Assembly (NCBI GenBank): GCA_020845495.1
Contig: JADLFM010000212.1
Span: 1 to 40,435, forward strand
DNA: 40,435 nt
Reading direction: 5' to 3'
Origin: Chloroflexota bacterium
Lineage (GTDB): Bacteria; Chloroflexota; UBA6077; JACCZL01
The notes under the pieces were generated by a model. It was not told where the DNA came from and did not search any database. It saw only the letters and a program-made list of their open reading frames with translations. Position 1 is the stretch's first letter, and each line of letters starts with the position of its first letter. Made by a program: the position numbers and the translations under genes. Positions 1 through 8,025 of the stretch are shown here, in pieces.

Positions 1-1
1 A

Positions 2-118
2 CCGACCACCCCGATCCCACCGACCCCGAAGACCATCGTCAACGGGCGCCCCACCAAGGCTCATCCCTGGAATCGACGCTTCCTCCCTCATCGTCCCGCT
101 TCGCCTGCAGAAAATTGA
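2..118 (+). CDS. Possible C-terminal tail of a gene cut by the window edge
   Basis: One plus-strand frame is open from the left edge to a TGA at 116-118, about 38 codons. The first 18 codons end almost only in G or C, as in the real genes here, while the later codons do not. The peptide is Pro/Arg-rich and includes the stretch GRPTKAHPWNR. I do not recognise the family. It could equally be non-coding sequence downstream of the convergent helicase gene. Confidence 0.22.
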   Translation, partial: PTTPIPPTPKTIVNGRPTKAHPWNRRFLPHRPASPAEN

Positions 119-176
119 AGGGCACCCGCGCGCGGCACGCGAGGCGGCCTCGGCTCCGGTCCGAGCCTGGTGGGGA

Positions 177-3074
177 TCAGCGGCGGCGCTTGCGGCGGCT
201 CAGGCGGTCGAGGGCTTCGCGGAGGCGGCGGCCCAGGGTGCCCGCCTCGTCCTCCTCCAGCAAATCCAGGTCGGCCTGCCCGAGCCGCCCCAGCGAGCCG
301 AGCGCATCGGCCAGCCGGCCCAGTCGTCCGGCTTCCTCTTCCCGCCCGATTCGCTCGGCCAACGCCGCCGCTTCGGCGAACGCGCCGGCCCGCCGACGAT
401 CCGTCAGGGCGAGCTCGAACTGGCCGGCTGCCTCGCGCGCGATGGCCGCGTCGGACCACCGCTTCAATCCCTCGTAGGCCCGCGCCAGCCGCTCCGAGCT
501 CGCTTCCGCCCGACCTTCTAGCAGTGCGATGGCTCCGCTCCAGTCCCGCGCGTCGAGACGGGCATCCGCCAGGGCATCGGCGAGCGCTTCGGCGGCCTCA
601 CGGTCGCGCGGATCGTCGCTCAGGTCGGCCAGCCCGCTGGCACTCTCGTAGAGCGAATCCAGTGCACGACTGTCGGTCAGCCCGAGATCGCGCGCCTCGG
701 CCAGCCAGTCGCGCGGGATCTCGAAGAGGCGGGGGGTGCGGTCGCTCTCGGCCCGGCCTTCCAGCGCGCGGACGTACTCGACGAGCAAATCCGGGAGCCG
801 CTTCGACGCCTGAGGGCTGCCTGGCGGCGCTTCGGCATAGCGCCGTGCCAGCACCGAGTACTGGTCGGCGCGGGCCTGCTGCCCGAGCTCGCGGCAGGTC
901 ACGACGAGCCGCTCGAACTGCTCGGCGGCTTCCCCGTAGCGGCCTTGTTGCCCGAGCGCTGTCGCCATCCCTCGCCGGATGTCGAGCGAGCGCTCCAGCG
1001 CTTCACGCCGCTGCTCGACGTCCACCAGTCCGGCCAGCGCCGCGTCGACTCGCACGAGCGTTCGGAGCGCCCGCTCCGGATCGGACTCGAGCAGTCCGAG
1101 GGCGTCTTCGAGGAAGCCAAGGCTTCGCTCGCGAGCGTCCGCGCTTCGCTCCTCCAGGCGCGCCCGCAGGAATGCCACCGAACGCCGCACCGCCAACCCG
1201 TCGTCGAGCAAGCCCTGAACGAGTGGATCGATCTCGGCATCTGGAGGATCGAGCAGGATCAGCGTCTCGGTCGCCCGGCTGACGGCCACCCGTAGTTCGT
1301 CGATGGCCGTCCGCGCCACGAGGAACCGTAGCTGCTGGCCGCGCTGCCGCCCAGCCTCGATCTCGGCGCGCAAGGCGGCAAGCGTTCGCGAAGCATCCCA
1401 GAGCACCACATACTGGCGGTCCAGACCTTTGACCTCGCCCGGCGTAAAGCGCAAGTCCTGGAAGCGCTCCTCCGCGAGGATGGCCTGCAGACCGTCTTCG
1501 CCCGACACCTCGCTCTCGGACCGAGCACCGGTGCTCGGTCCGTCGCTCAGCCCCCCCCGTGTGCCGCTATGCGTATCGCCCCCCAGACGCTCGGCGGTGA
1601 CGACGGCGTTGTGCGGCGTATCCGCGAGCAGTGTGAGCCAGCCGGTCAGATCCGCATCGTCCGGCGCGACGACGGCAAGCGCCACCTCGCCGACCTCGCC
1701 ACTTGGGGCGCTCGTCTTCTCGGCCTGACATGCGCCCTTCGGCCGGTAGTCCTTTGGCAACTCATCGTAGAGCACCGTCGTCCGGTTCGCGACCTCGATC
1801 AGAGGGGCCGGACTGCGCTGGTTCTGACGCAGCGAGATCTCCTCGGGTGCCGTCCCCAGGAGGGTTGTAAGCACGTCTTTGCACCAGCCCCAGTCGAAGC
1901 CGCTGGGATGGACGACCTGGCTTTCGTCGCCGGCGGCCACGAAGAGCGGCGCGAGGCCGGTGCCATCGGCGCCGCCAAGCTCGGCGCGGCGTCGGGCGGC
2001 CATCGCCAGGGCGGCGATCTGTACGAGCGTGAGATCCTGGATCTCGTCGACGATGATGCCGCCGATGCCGCGTAGCTCGCGGTCGAGCGCGCCCCGCTCC
2101 AGCCGCCCAATCGCTTCCCAGGCCTCACGTTGAACGCTCGGCAGGTCTCGCCGATCCACGAACCCGCGGGCCGCGCGCCACGCGGCCGTCGCAGCACGCG
2201 AACCGAGCAGCCGGGCTCGGCGCTTCTCGTAGGTATATTGCCTGAGCAGCGGCTCCGTCGCGGCCTGCTGGTCCCGCAACGGGAACGGTAGCGCCGAGCC
2301 GAGGATGTAGGCTCGAACTTCTGCCCAGAGCGCCCGGTCGGAGCCGTGCCAGATGCTCAGGTCGCGCGGCGCGAATCCGCCGACCGATCCCCGGAACGCC
2401 CGCTCCTCATCCTCCTCGGACGTGGCGACGCTCCCCCCGCCGCCGAGCCCGCCCCAGCGTGCCAGCAAATCGGCGAGCGGCACTACCTCGACGCGGCGGC
2501 TCACCCCTTCGGTCCCGTGCAGAATCTCCTCGGCAGCGCCGGCCAGCCGCCGCGAGAGCGTTACATAGAGCAGCCGCTGATCGGGCGGCAGGTGGCGTGC
2601 CTCGGCGATCGCCGTGAAGAGGAGCGCGCCGGTCTTGCCCGTTCCCGGCTGCCCGACCACGAGCCGTACCCGTGCTCCCGAGGACAGCACTTGCCGCTGC
2701 TCGTCGGTCAGCGGATCCAACTGGTCGAACGCGCGCGGCTCATAGTCGGTGGGAGAGCCGGCCCCGAGCGGCCGCATCTCGTCGTGATGCCGAACCGCCC
2801 GCACCACGATCGTGCTCGGGTCGTCGATGCTGTCCCAGCCCCCAGCCGGGAACCACCAGGCGTAATAATGAAAGCCGCCCACACCGGAGCGCCGCCACCG
2901 CACCGAGGGCGCATCGACGACGAGCGCGGACGGCCCGACGATCCCCTTTGGCCGGCCGGCGTCGCCGCGCGTGGTTAGCTCGAAGAGCAGCCAGTCGACG
3001 CGTCGGCGCAGATCGGGCTGCGAATGCATCCAGTGATCGACGTCGCGATGGACGAGTAGCGTGTGACCATTCAT
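177..3074 (-). CDS. UvrD/Rep-like superfamily 1 helicase with extra N- and C-terminal regions
   Basis: This 965-residue protein has a superfamily 1A helicase core. Visible are Walker A GQPGTGKT at residues 141-148, Walker B DEIQD at 343-347, GDESQ at 382-386, a motif IV-like LRQNQRS at about 416-422, and motif VI VAVSRATETL at about 596-605. Residues 1-105 lie before the helicase and contain RWRRSG..GFHYYAWWF, which resembles the RelE/ParE toxin fold in pattern only. The last 340 residues or so are Ala/Leu/Arg/Glu-rich and read as repeated helical pairs, TPR-like in style. An insert near residues 500-530 is low in complexity. The likely role is ATP-driven unwinding of DNA or RNA; the substrate is unknown. 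It starts at ATG 3074 without a clear Shine-Dalgarno and stands alone, divergent from dcd. It is not UvrD or PcrA proper, because the flanking regions are foreign to those. Confidence 0.82.
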   Translation of the reverse strand: MNGHTLLVHRDVDHWMHSQPDLRRRVDWLLFELTTRGDAGRPKGIVGPSALVVDAPSVRWRRSGVGGFHYYAWWFPAGGWDSIDDPSTIVVRAVRHHDEMRPLGAGSPTDYEPRAFDQLDPLTDEQRQVLSSGARVRLVVGQPGTGKTGALLFTAIAEARHLPPDQRLLYVTLSRRLAGAAEEILHGTEGVSRRVEVVPLADLLARWGGLGGGGSVATSEEDEERAFRGSVGGFAPRDLSIWHGSDRALWAEVRAYILGSALPFPLRDQQAATEPLLRQYTYEKRRARLLGSRAATAAWRAARGFVDRRDLPSVQREAWEAIGRLERGALDRELRGIGGIIVDEIQDLTLVQIAALAMAARRRAELGGADGTGLAPLFVAAGDESQVVHPSGFDWGWCKDVLTTLLGTAPEEISLRQNQRSPAPLIEVANRTTVLYDELPKDYRPKGACQAEKTSAPSGEVGEVALAVVAPDDADLTGWLTLLADTPHNAVVTAERLGGDTHSGTRGGLSDGPSTGARSESEVSGEDGLQAILAEERFQDLRFTPGEVKGLDRQYVVLWDASRTLAALRAEIEAGRQRGQQLRFLVARTAIDELRVAVSRATETLILLDPPDAEIDPLVQGLLDDGLAVRRSVAFLRARLEERSADARERSLGFLEDALGLLESDPERALRTLVRVDAALAGLVDVEQRREALERSLDIRRGMATALGQQGRYGEAAEQFERLVVTCRELGQQARADQYSVLARRYAEAPPGSPQASKRLPDLLVEYVRALEGRAESDRTPRLFEIPRDWLAEARDLGLTDSRALDSLYESASGLADLSDDPRDREAAEALADALADARLDARDWSGAIALLEGRAEASSERLARAYEGLKRWSDAAIAREAAGQFELALTDRRRAGAFAEAAALAERIGREEEAGRLGRLADALGSLGRLGQADLDLLEEDEAGTLGRRLREALDRLSRRKRRR

Positions 3075-3521
3075 CTGGTGCGCACGGGAGCCGGCTCCTC
3101 GCCCGGCCTTGGAGCATCGTACCGTATCGCGACGAATTCTGGTGGAACTTCACGCCAGTGCGCGGATTACGGCGGCGCGACAGACCTATTCCAGTCTCGT
3201 GATACCAGAACGGGTGGGCACGCTCGGTCGGGCGCCGTGGCATAGGCTGACGCGGTCTGGAACGGTAGCTGAGCGAGTGGCCGCGTCGCGTGTGCACCAC
3301 GGTGTGGTGGCCAAGTGGCTCGCCGCGCCAGCCGCCGTCACGATAGGTCCTCCAGCGCTGCGACAGTGCGTGCTTCAGCGTCGCCACGGCATAGTCTCGT
3401 CAAGCCGGATGCCGGCCATTCATGCGTGCCCCGACAAACACCTACGCCGGCTCGAGAGCCGGCCTCGGTATTTCATGCAATCTGGACGGCGCGGCGGCGC
3501 CGTCGACCCCGGGAGGTCACC
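3075..3521. other. Divergent intergenic region between helicase and dcd
   Basis: About 450 bp without a supportable gene. The one distinct structure is a palindrome: GCCGGCTC at 3446-3453 and GAGCCGGC at 3456-3463, separated by GA, about 60 bp upstream of dcd. It could be an operator or a short hairpin. I could not pick out convincing promoters for either flanking gene. Confidence 0.4.
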
Positions 3522-4082
3522 GTGATCCTGAGCGACCGCTCCATGCGGGAGGAGATGGAACAGGGGCGGATCAAGATCGAGCCGCTGGCGGAAGGGGCGA
3601 TCCAGCCGTCGAGCATCGACCTCCGCCTCGGCGACAAGATTCGCGTCTTCCGCAACAATCACATCCCCTACATCGATGTCCGGCAGGACAGCTCCGGCCT
3701 GACCGAAGTCGTCACGCTTCGTGAGGGTCAGCCCTTCTTCCTACGGCCAAACGAGTTCGCGCTCGGCGTGACGCTCGAGCACATCACCGTGCCGGACGAC
3801 CTGGTCGCGCGGCTGGACGGGAAGAGCTCGCTTGGGCGGCTGGGGCTGCTGATCCACGCGACGGCCGGCCTGGTCGACCCCGGCTGGCAGGGTCGGCTCA
3901 CCCTGGAGCTTGCCAACCTGACGCCCTTCCCGATCACCCTCTATGCGGGCATGAAGATCGGCCAGATCTCATACTTCAAGATGACGACACCCGTCGATGC
4001 GCCCTACGGTGGCAGGAAGCTCGCGAGCAAGTACCAGGGAGACACCGACCCGACGCCGAGCCGGTACCACCTGGAGTTCTGA
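3522..4082 (+). CDS. dcd: dCTP deaminase, probably bifunctional dCTP deaminase/dUTPase
   Basis: The 186-residue product has the usual length for the family, a trimeric cytosolic enzyme that deaminates dCTP on the route to dTTP. GTG 3522 is chosen because GGGAGG (3511-3516) precedes it by five bases and VILSDRSMREEM matches normal Dcd N-termini. Visible signatures are QPSSIDLRLGD, the catalytic block DGKSSLGRLGLLIHATAGLVDPGW, and the C-terminal GSKYQG-like ASKYQGDTDPTPSRYH. The TAG motif after the active-site His, the KSSLGRLG form and the C-terminus match the Mycobacterium tuberculosis and Methanocaldococcus bifunctional enzymes, which also hydrolyse dUTP, rather than E. coli Dcd (TAH). Bifunctionality is inferred from this. 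It is monocistronic here. The frame stays open upstream of 3522, but that part looks non-coding. Confidence 0.93.
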   Translation: MILSDRSMREEMEQGRIKIEPLAEGAIQPSSIDLRLGDKIRVFRNNHIPYIDVRQDSSGLTEVVTLREGQPFFLRPNEFALGVTLEHITVPDDLVARLDGKSSLGRLGLLIHATAGLVDPGWQGRLTLELANLTPFPITLYAGMKIGQISYFKMTTPVDAPYGGRKLASKYQGDTDPTPSRYHLEF

Positions 4083-4235
4083 CGTCCAGATTTGACTTCG
4101 GACTCGGTCGGCCGCCACTCAGTCGGCGCGCCTGCTCGACGCCGACCGCGCCTGGCTGACCGTCTCCGGTCGGCCTGCACGGTCGACTGCGCGCAATCGG
4201 GGCATCCGGGCCTGTGTTCGGAGGGGCGGCTCCGG

Positions 4236-4241
4236 TATGCT
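4236..4241 (+). promoter_or_regulatory. Candidate -10 box upstream of the SH3 protein gene
   Basis: TATGCT sits in the context GGTATGCTAGG, about 100 bp before the ATG at 4338. The same GGTATGCT word occurs on the minus strand at 30552-30559, upstream of the MutS-like gene. No good -35 is visible at 16-18 bp. The call rests on the -10 alone. Confidence 0.28.
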
Positions 4242-4337
4242 AGGCGTGCCCGTCACGTCGGTGAGGCCGCTCCGTCGCACCGCGGCCGGTATCAAGGTGG
4301 GCACCGTGCAGCGATGCACGCTACCTGACGGTATCAG

Positions 4338-5312
4338 ATGTTCTGGAGGGTCGCCCTGCAAGGGTTCGGGGAGCTCTGGCGGTGGTTCGTGGAACAGTCG
4401 TCGATGCGGCAAGCAGTGCTGCTGGCGACGCCGATCGTGGTGGTGGCACTGATCGCCCTCGGGATGGTGGTGGCGTTCTCGGCTGTGGCGCCGGCCCAGC
4501 CGTCGCCGACTGTCGTCGTGCTGGCATCACCCTCGCCGACGCCGCTCGGCCATCAGATCGTCGTCATCTCGACGGCCTCACCAGTTCCGGCAACGTCTCC
4601 CGGAGTAGCGTCTTCCGGAGTAGCGTCGGCCGGGGTGGCGTCTCCCGGAGTGGTGTCGGTATCGCCGGTGGCCTCCCCTATCGCCATGGCCGCGCTCCCG
4701 ACTGTCGTGGTGCCTACGCCAAGCCTTCCCCCAACGCCCGAACCGACTGCTTCGCCCACACCCGCGCCGCCGCCAGCCACACGGGCGAAGGTTGCCAACA
4801 CCGATGGCCTGGGCGCCAACCTGCGGAACCAACCATCTGCGACGGCCCAGCGCGTCAAATTGCTGCCTGAAGGGACGCAGGTCAACCTCGTTGGCGCCGA
4901 GCGCCAGGTGAGCGGTCAGCCGTGGCGTAACGTCCGCGACGACGATGGTAATACCGGCTGGATCCTCTCCGAGTACCTCCAGCCGATTCAACTGCCACCG
5001 GGCGTGACGCCAACTCTCCCGCCGCCATCGATCAAGATCGAGGAGATCACGTCGCCAGCGGCGCGGGGCTCGGAGGCGACGCTCACGATCGTGACGCGCC
5101 CTGGCACCCGCTGTGAGGTCCGTCTACTGGTATTCGGGCCGTCCGCCCTCCCGACCGAAGGTCTCGGGCCGAAGACGGCTGATGGTGACGGAGTGTGCTC
5201 CTGGACGTGGACCGTCCCTGAGAATATCGTGCCTGGCACCTGGCGATACCGGATCTTTGCCGGGGAAGGCGAGAACGTGACCACGCGGGAAGTGCCCCTC
5301 GTCATCACCTGA
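4338..5312 (+). CDS. Membrane-anchored protein with bacterial SH3 domain
   Basis: A 324-residue protein. Residues 1-25 are cytosolic, and a single transmembrane helix at about 27-50 (VLLATPIVVVALIALGMVVA) places the rest outside the cell. A Ser/Pro/Thr/Val-rich stalk follows (about 50-150), with a GVASP-type pentapeptide repeat. Next comes an SH3b domain (about 153-215, with GANLRNQPS, LPEGTQVNLVG, WRNVRDDDGNTGWILSEYL), which in this family usually binds cell-wall peptide or glycan. The C-terminal 95 residues look like a beta-sandwich with two Cys (GTRCEVRLLVFG, DGVCSWTWTVPE) that could form a disulfide. The likely role is in wall binding or sensing; the ligand is unknown. ATG 4338 is taken because it precedes the helix. 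No gene is obviously co-transcribed. Confidence 0.78.
   Translation: MFWRVALQGFGELWRWFVEQSSMRQAVLLATPIVVVALIALGMVVAFSAVAPAQPSPTVVVLASPSPTPLGHQIVVISTASPVPATSPGVASSGVASAGVASPGVVSVSPVASPIAMAALPTVVVPTPSLPPTPEPTASPTPAPPPATRAKVANTDGLGANLRNQPSATAQRVKLLPEGTQVNLVGAERQVSGQPWRNVRDDDGNTGWILSEYLQPIQLPPGVTPTLPPPSIKIEEITSPAARGSEATLTIVTRPGTRCEVRLLVFGPSALPTEGLGPKTADGDGVCSWTWTVPENIVPGTWRYRIFAGEGENVTTREVPLVIT
4596..4655 (+). repeat. 15-bp coding tandem repeat, four copies
   Basis: Four in-frame 15-bp units (TCTCCCGGAGTAGCG and variants) begin at 4596, 4611, 4626 and 4641. They encode four GV(A/V)S(P/S/A)-type pentapeptides in the extracellular stalk. The period is a multiple of three, so copy-number change would lengthen or shorten the stalk without a frameshift. 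Confidence 0.85.
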
Positions 5313-5343
5313 TGCGCTCGCCGGGTGCGCTCGCCTGATGCGC
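5308..5343 (+). repeat. Direct repeat spanning the stop codon of the SH3 gene
   Basis: CCTGATGCGC occurs at 5308-5317 and again at 5334-5343 (offset 26). The first copy contains the TGA stop at 5310-5312. The rest of the gap to the cupredoxin gene (to 5485) is GC-rich, with no feature I can name. Confidence 0.7.
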
Positions 5344-5485
5344 GCCCGTCCGAGTACGACGCGTCGGCGACAAATTCCTCTGTTCTGTACAGGCCGTCGC
5401 CGCGTACGTCCCCTCGGTGCCGCGCAGTGGCACGCGAGACGCGCCCGCGCGGGAGCGCGGCAGGGAGTAAGGGGCGTGTGACCCG

Positions 5486-5854
5486 TCAGCGGGTGACGAC
5501 GACCAGCCCCTTCATGTGCGGGTAGGGGACGCAGAAGTAGCGAAACGTGCCCGGCGTGTCGAACGTGTAGCTGTACGATGCTCCGGGCGCCAGCGTGTCG
5601 GAATCGAAGAGGCCGTCCGGCGACGTGATCGTCACGGCCGTCGAGCCTTGATTCGTCCAGGTGACCGTGGTGCCGGCCTCGATCGTGAGCGTCGACGGAT
5701 CGTAGCGCCAGGACATCACGTCGGACGGTTCCACGACGATGACCTCGGCATCGGCAGCGAGGGTCGGCGATACGCTCAGCGCGAAGAGGCCGAGCGCCAG
5801 CATGAGCAGCGCGGCCGTCCGCCGCACGGTGTCGAGCAGCCTGAATCGAGGCAT
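5486..5854 (-). CDS. Secreted cupredoxin-fold protein lacking the usual copper His ligands
   Basis: A 122-residue protein: a signal peptide (basic MPRFRLLDTVRR, hydrophobic LLMLALGLFALSVSP, cut near TLAADA) and one plastocyanin/amicyanin-like domain (STLTIEAGTTVTWTNQ, DGLFDSDTLAPGASYSYTF, GTFRYFC, MKGLVVV). ATG 5854 is chosen because it begins the signal peptide; GGAG lies 10 bases upstream, and the longer open frame adds sequence unlike a leader. In relatives the first copper His follows the NQ strand (VPHTVTS) and the second lies in CxxHPxM. Here these read TAVTITS and CVPYPHM, so Val and Tyr replace the two His while Cys and Met remain. The fold call is firm; electron transfer by a normal type-1 copper is doubtful. 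Confidence 0.8.
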   Translation of the reverse strand: MPRFRLLDTVRRTAALLMLALGLFALSVSPTLAADAEVIVVEPSDVMSWRYDPSTLTIEAGTTVTWTNQGSTAVTITSPDGLFDSDTLAPGASYSYTFDTPGTFRYFCVPYPHMKGLVVVTR

Positions 5855-6145
5855 GATTGAACTGGCTCCGTTGAGGTGCTGGCGGCTGCTCACGGTGATC
5901 ACCATGTGATGGGAAGTGTACGCCGCGGCGACACCTCCGTCATCGTTCTCCGCACGCACTTCCAGAAACGGACATTCCGAGGCCGGGTTGCGACGGACGA
6001 TCCAGTAAGGCGGCGCAAACGAGCCACTCTGGTAGGCCGCTCGTTCCGTCACGCTGCGTGCGTCGCCGTGTGCCCTGGTCGGCCGTGCCCACCGGAGGCA
6101 CTGGCCGCCGTCAGGGCAGATGATGCGAGCGACGCAAAGAGACGC
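5855..6145. other. Gap between rodA and the cupredoxin gene
   Basis: About 290 bp lie between two minus-strand genes. It would hold the end of the wall operon transcript and the promoter of the cupredoxin gene. I find only weak hairpins and no convincing -10/-35 pair. Confidence 0.4.
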
Positions 6146-7288
6146 TCAGCGCGACAACGAAAAGCGGCGCTTCTGGCGGCGGATCAGGATGCTCTGGAGC
6201 ATCCCGAAGGCGATGAAGAACGAGATCATCGAGCTACCGCCGAAGCTCACCAGCGGCAACGGCACGCCCGTGACGGGCAGGATCGTCAGATTTGCGCCCA
6301 GGTTGACGAACGCCTGGAACAGCAGCACGCAGCCAACCCCAAACGCGACCATCCGTCCGAAATCGTCGCGCGCCTTGTCCGCAACGCGCATGATGCGGAA
6401 CAGCAGGACGATGAACAGCCCGAACAGGACCATCGCCCCCACGAAGCCCATCTCCTCGGCCAGCACCGAGAAGATGAAGTCGCTCTGCTTCACCCGCAGA
6501 TAGTCGAGTTGGGTCTGCGTCCCCTGGAGCCAGCCTTGCCCGAACATCCCCCCCGAGCCGATGCTGATCCGAGCCTGGAGGATGTTGTATCCCTCCCCGA
6601 ATGGATCGTTCTCAGGATTCATGACCGTCGCGACGAACGTCTCGATCCGGGCGCGTTGATAGTCGCGCATCAGCATCCAGCCGCCCGGTGCGGCCAGTAC
6701 GGCCACGAGCGCGATGATGGCAAGATGGAGCGGGCGCGCTCCCGCGCCGACGATCATGCCGAGCCAGAGGAAGATGAACAGCAGCACCGTCCCGAGGTTT
6801 GGTTCGAGATAGATCAGCGCGAGCGGCGGGATCAGCAGGAACACCGAGGCGGCCAGTCGCCGGAATGAGAGCGGCCCCTCGCGGTCAGTGAGGAAGCGGG
6901 CCAGCGCGACGATGAACGCTACCTTGGCGATTTCCGACGCTTGCAGGTCGAAGAAGCCGAGGCGGATCCAGCGTCGGGCGCCGTACTCGACGTCTCCGCT
7001 CCCGATGAGGAGCACCGCCACCAGCAACAGCAGCGCTACGACGTACCCGTAGTAGGCCAGCGTGCGGTACGCCCGGTAGTGGATCGACGCAACCAGGGTC
7101 ATCGTCACGAGGCCGGCCAGCGCGTACGCACCCTGCCGGACCGCCCAGCTCGTCGGCGGGAAAAGCCGCTCACACGAGGGCGAACAGGTGGCACTGTGCA
7201 CCATCATCAGCCCATAGCCGACCAGCCCGAAGATTGCCAGGAGCAACAGATAGTCGATCTGCCGCCAGAACCGCGCTCGCGCTATCAC
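6146..7288 (-). CDS. rodA: Rod-shape-determining peptidoglycan polymerase RodA
   Basis: A 380-residue SEDS-family polytopic membrane protein with about ten hydrophobic segments. RodA polymerises lipid II glycan chains during side-wall growth, with a partner class B PBP and MreBCD. Diagnostic motifs are ARRWIRLGFFDLQASEIAKV, EPNLGT, the extracellular NPENDPFGEGYNILQARISIGSGG loop (which holds the conserved Asp of DPFG, the proposed catalytic carboxylate region), GTQTQLDYLRVKQSDFIFSVLAEEMGF and GVPLPLVSFGGSS. GTG 7288 puts a short basic N-terminus before the first helix. It is the last gene of the radC-mreBCD-rodA operon. FtsW is the alternative, but the GTQTQLDYLRVKQSDFIF block and the mre context favour RodA. 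No PBP2 gene lies between mreD and rodA, where many bacteria keep it. Confidence 0.93.
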   Translation of the reverse strand: MIARARFWRQIDYLLLLAIFGLVGYGLMMVHSATCSPSCERLFPPTSWAVRQGAYALAGLVTMTLVASIHYRAYRTLAYYGYVVALLLLVAVLLIGSGDVEYGARRWIRLGFFDLQASEIAKVAFIVALARFLTDREGPLSFRRLAASVFLLIPPLALIYLEPNLGTVLLFIFLWLGMIVGAGARPLHLAIIALVAVLAAPGGWMLMRDYQRARIETFVATVMNPENDPFGEGYNILQARISIGSGGMFGQGWLQGTQTQLDYLRVKQSDFIFSVLAEEMGFVGAMVLFGLFIVLLFRIMRVADKARDDFGRMVAFGVGCVLLFQAFVNLGANLTILPVTGVPLPLVSFGGSSMISFFIAFGMLQSILIRRQKRRFSLSR

Positions 7289-7351
7289 GCCGTGAGTATG
7301 TCCCCTAACCCTTCGGTGAGCCCAGGCCCACCGTCCTCAGTCAGGCGTGCC

Positions 7352-7858
7352 TCAGTCAAGCTCCAGCCGCCGCCAGTCGGACAGTGACCGAATCAGCCGG
7401 CGCGCCACGCTCGCCACGATGGGTAGGGCGATCCCGTTCATGACGATCGTCGGGACGAGCGCGTTCACGAGCCGGATCGGACCCGGAAGCTGCCACCCCA
7501 GCGCCAGTAGCGTCAGCCCGAACAGCAGGTGGTACCCGACCGTCGCCAGCACCGCCGTCCCGAAGAACAGCACGAGCCCGCCACGGGAGAACGTTGCTTG
7601 CCCCAGCGCGGCGACGGCTCCAATCGGTCCCAGCAGAGCCGCGTTCAGCCCGAACGGCGTCCCGCTCACCATGTCCAGCGCCAGCCCGCCGATCAGGCCG
7701 GCCAGCATGCCCTCTTGCACGCCCCGCAGCAGCGCCCAGCCCGTCACGAGCACCAGGACGAGGTTCAACCGCCCGCCGGTGACGTCCAGGCGGTATCCGA
7801 CCGTCGATTCGGCGAGCGCGCCAAGCACCAGGAGCAGTGCGTAGACGAGGAGTGGCAT
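7352..7858 (-). CDS. mreD: Rod shape-determining protein MreD
   Basis: A 168-residue, very hydrophobic protein with five to six predicted transmembrane helices, the usual MreD size. The loop GLALDMVSGTPFGLNAALLGPIGAVAAL carries the DxxSGxPFGL pattern typical of the family. MreD is an inner-membrane part of the elongasome. The call also rests on its place between mreC and rodA. ATG 7858 starts directly at the first helix (MPLLVYALLLVLGAL). The 63-bp gap to rodA and 167-bp gap to mreC are compatible with one transcript. Confidence 0.9.
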   Translation of the reverse strand: MPLLVYALLLVLGALAESTVGYRLDVTGGRLNLVLVLVTGWALLRGVQEGMLAGLIGGLALDMVSGTPFGLNAALLGPIGAVAALGQATFSRGGLVLFFGTAVLATVGYHLLFGLTLLALGWQLPGPIRLVNALVPTIVMNGIALPIVASVARRLIRSLSDWRRLELD

Positions 7859-8025
7859 CGAGCCGCACCCGCTGGGCGGTCAGCGCTCGCCGCCCGACGC
7901 AGGGAGTCGGACGCTCCACAGAACGTCGAGCTCCGGGCATCGAACGAGGCGGGGATAGCGTGTGACGGCAGCAGCCGGCTCCGGTGCAGCACGGCTATCA
8001 GCACGGCCGTGTGCCGGGTCGGCGC

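Noticed and set aside
170..1282. Long plus-strand open frame opposite the helicase
   Set aside because: Arg/Pro/Ala-rich translation typical of a shadow frame in GC-rich DNA; the minus strand has all helicase motifs.
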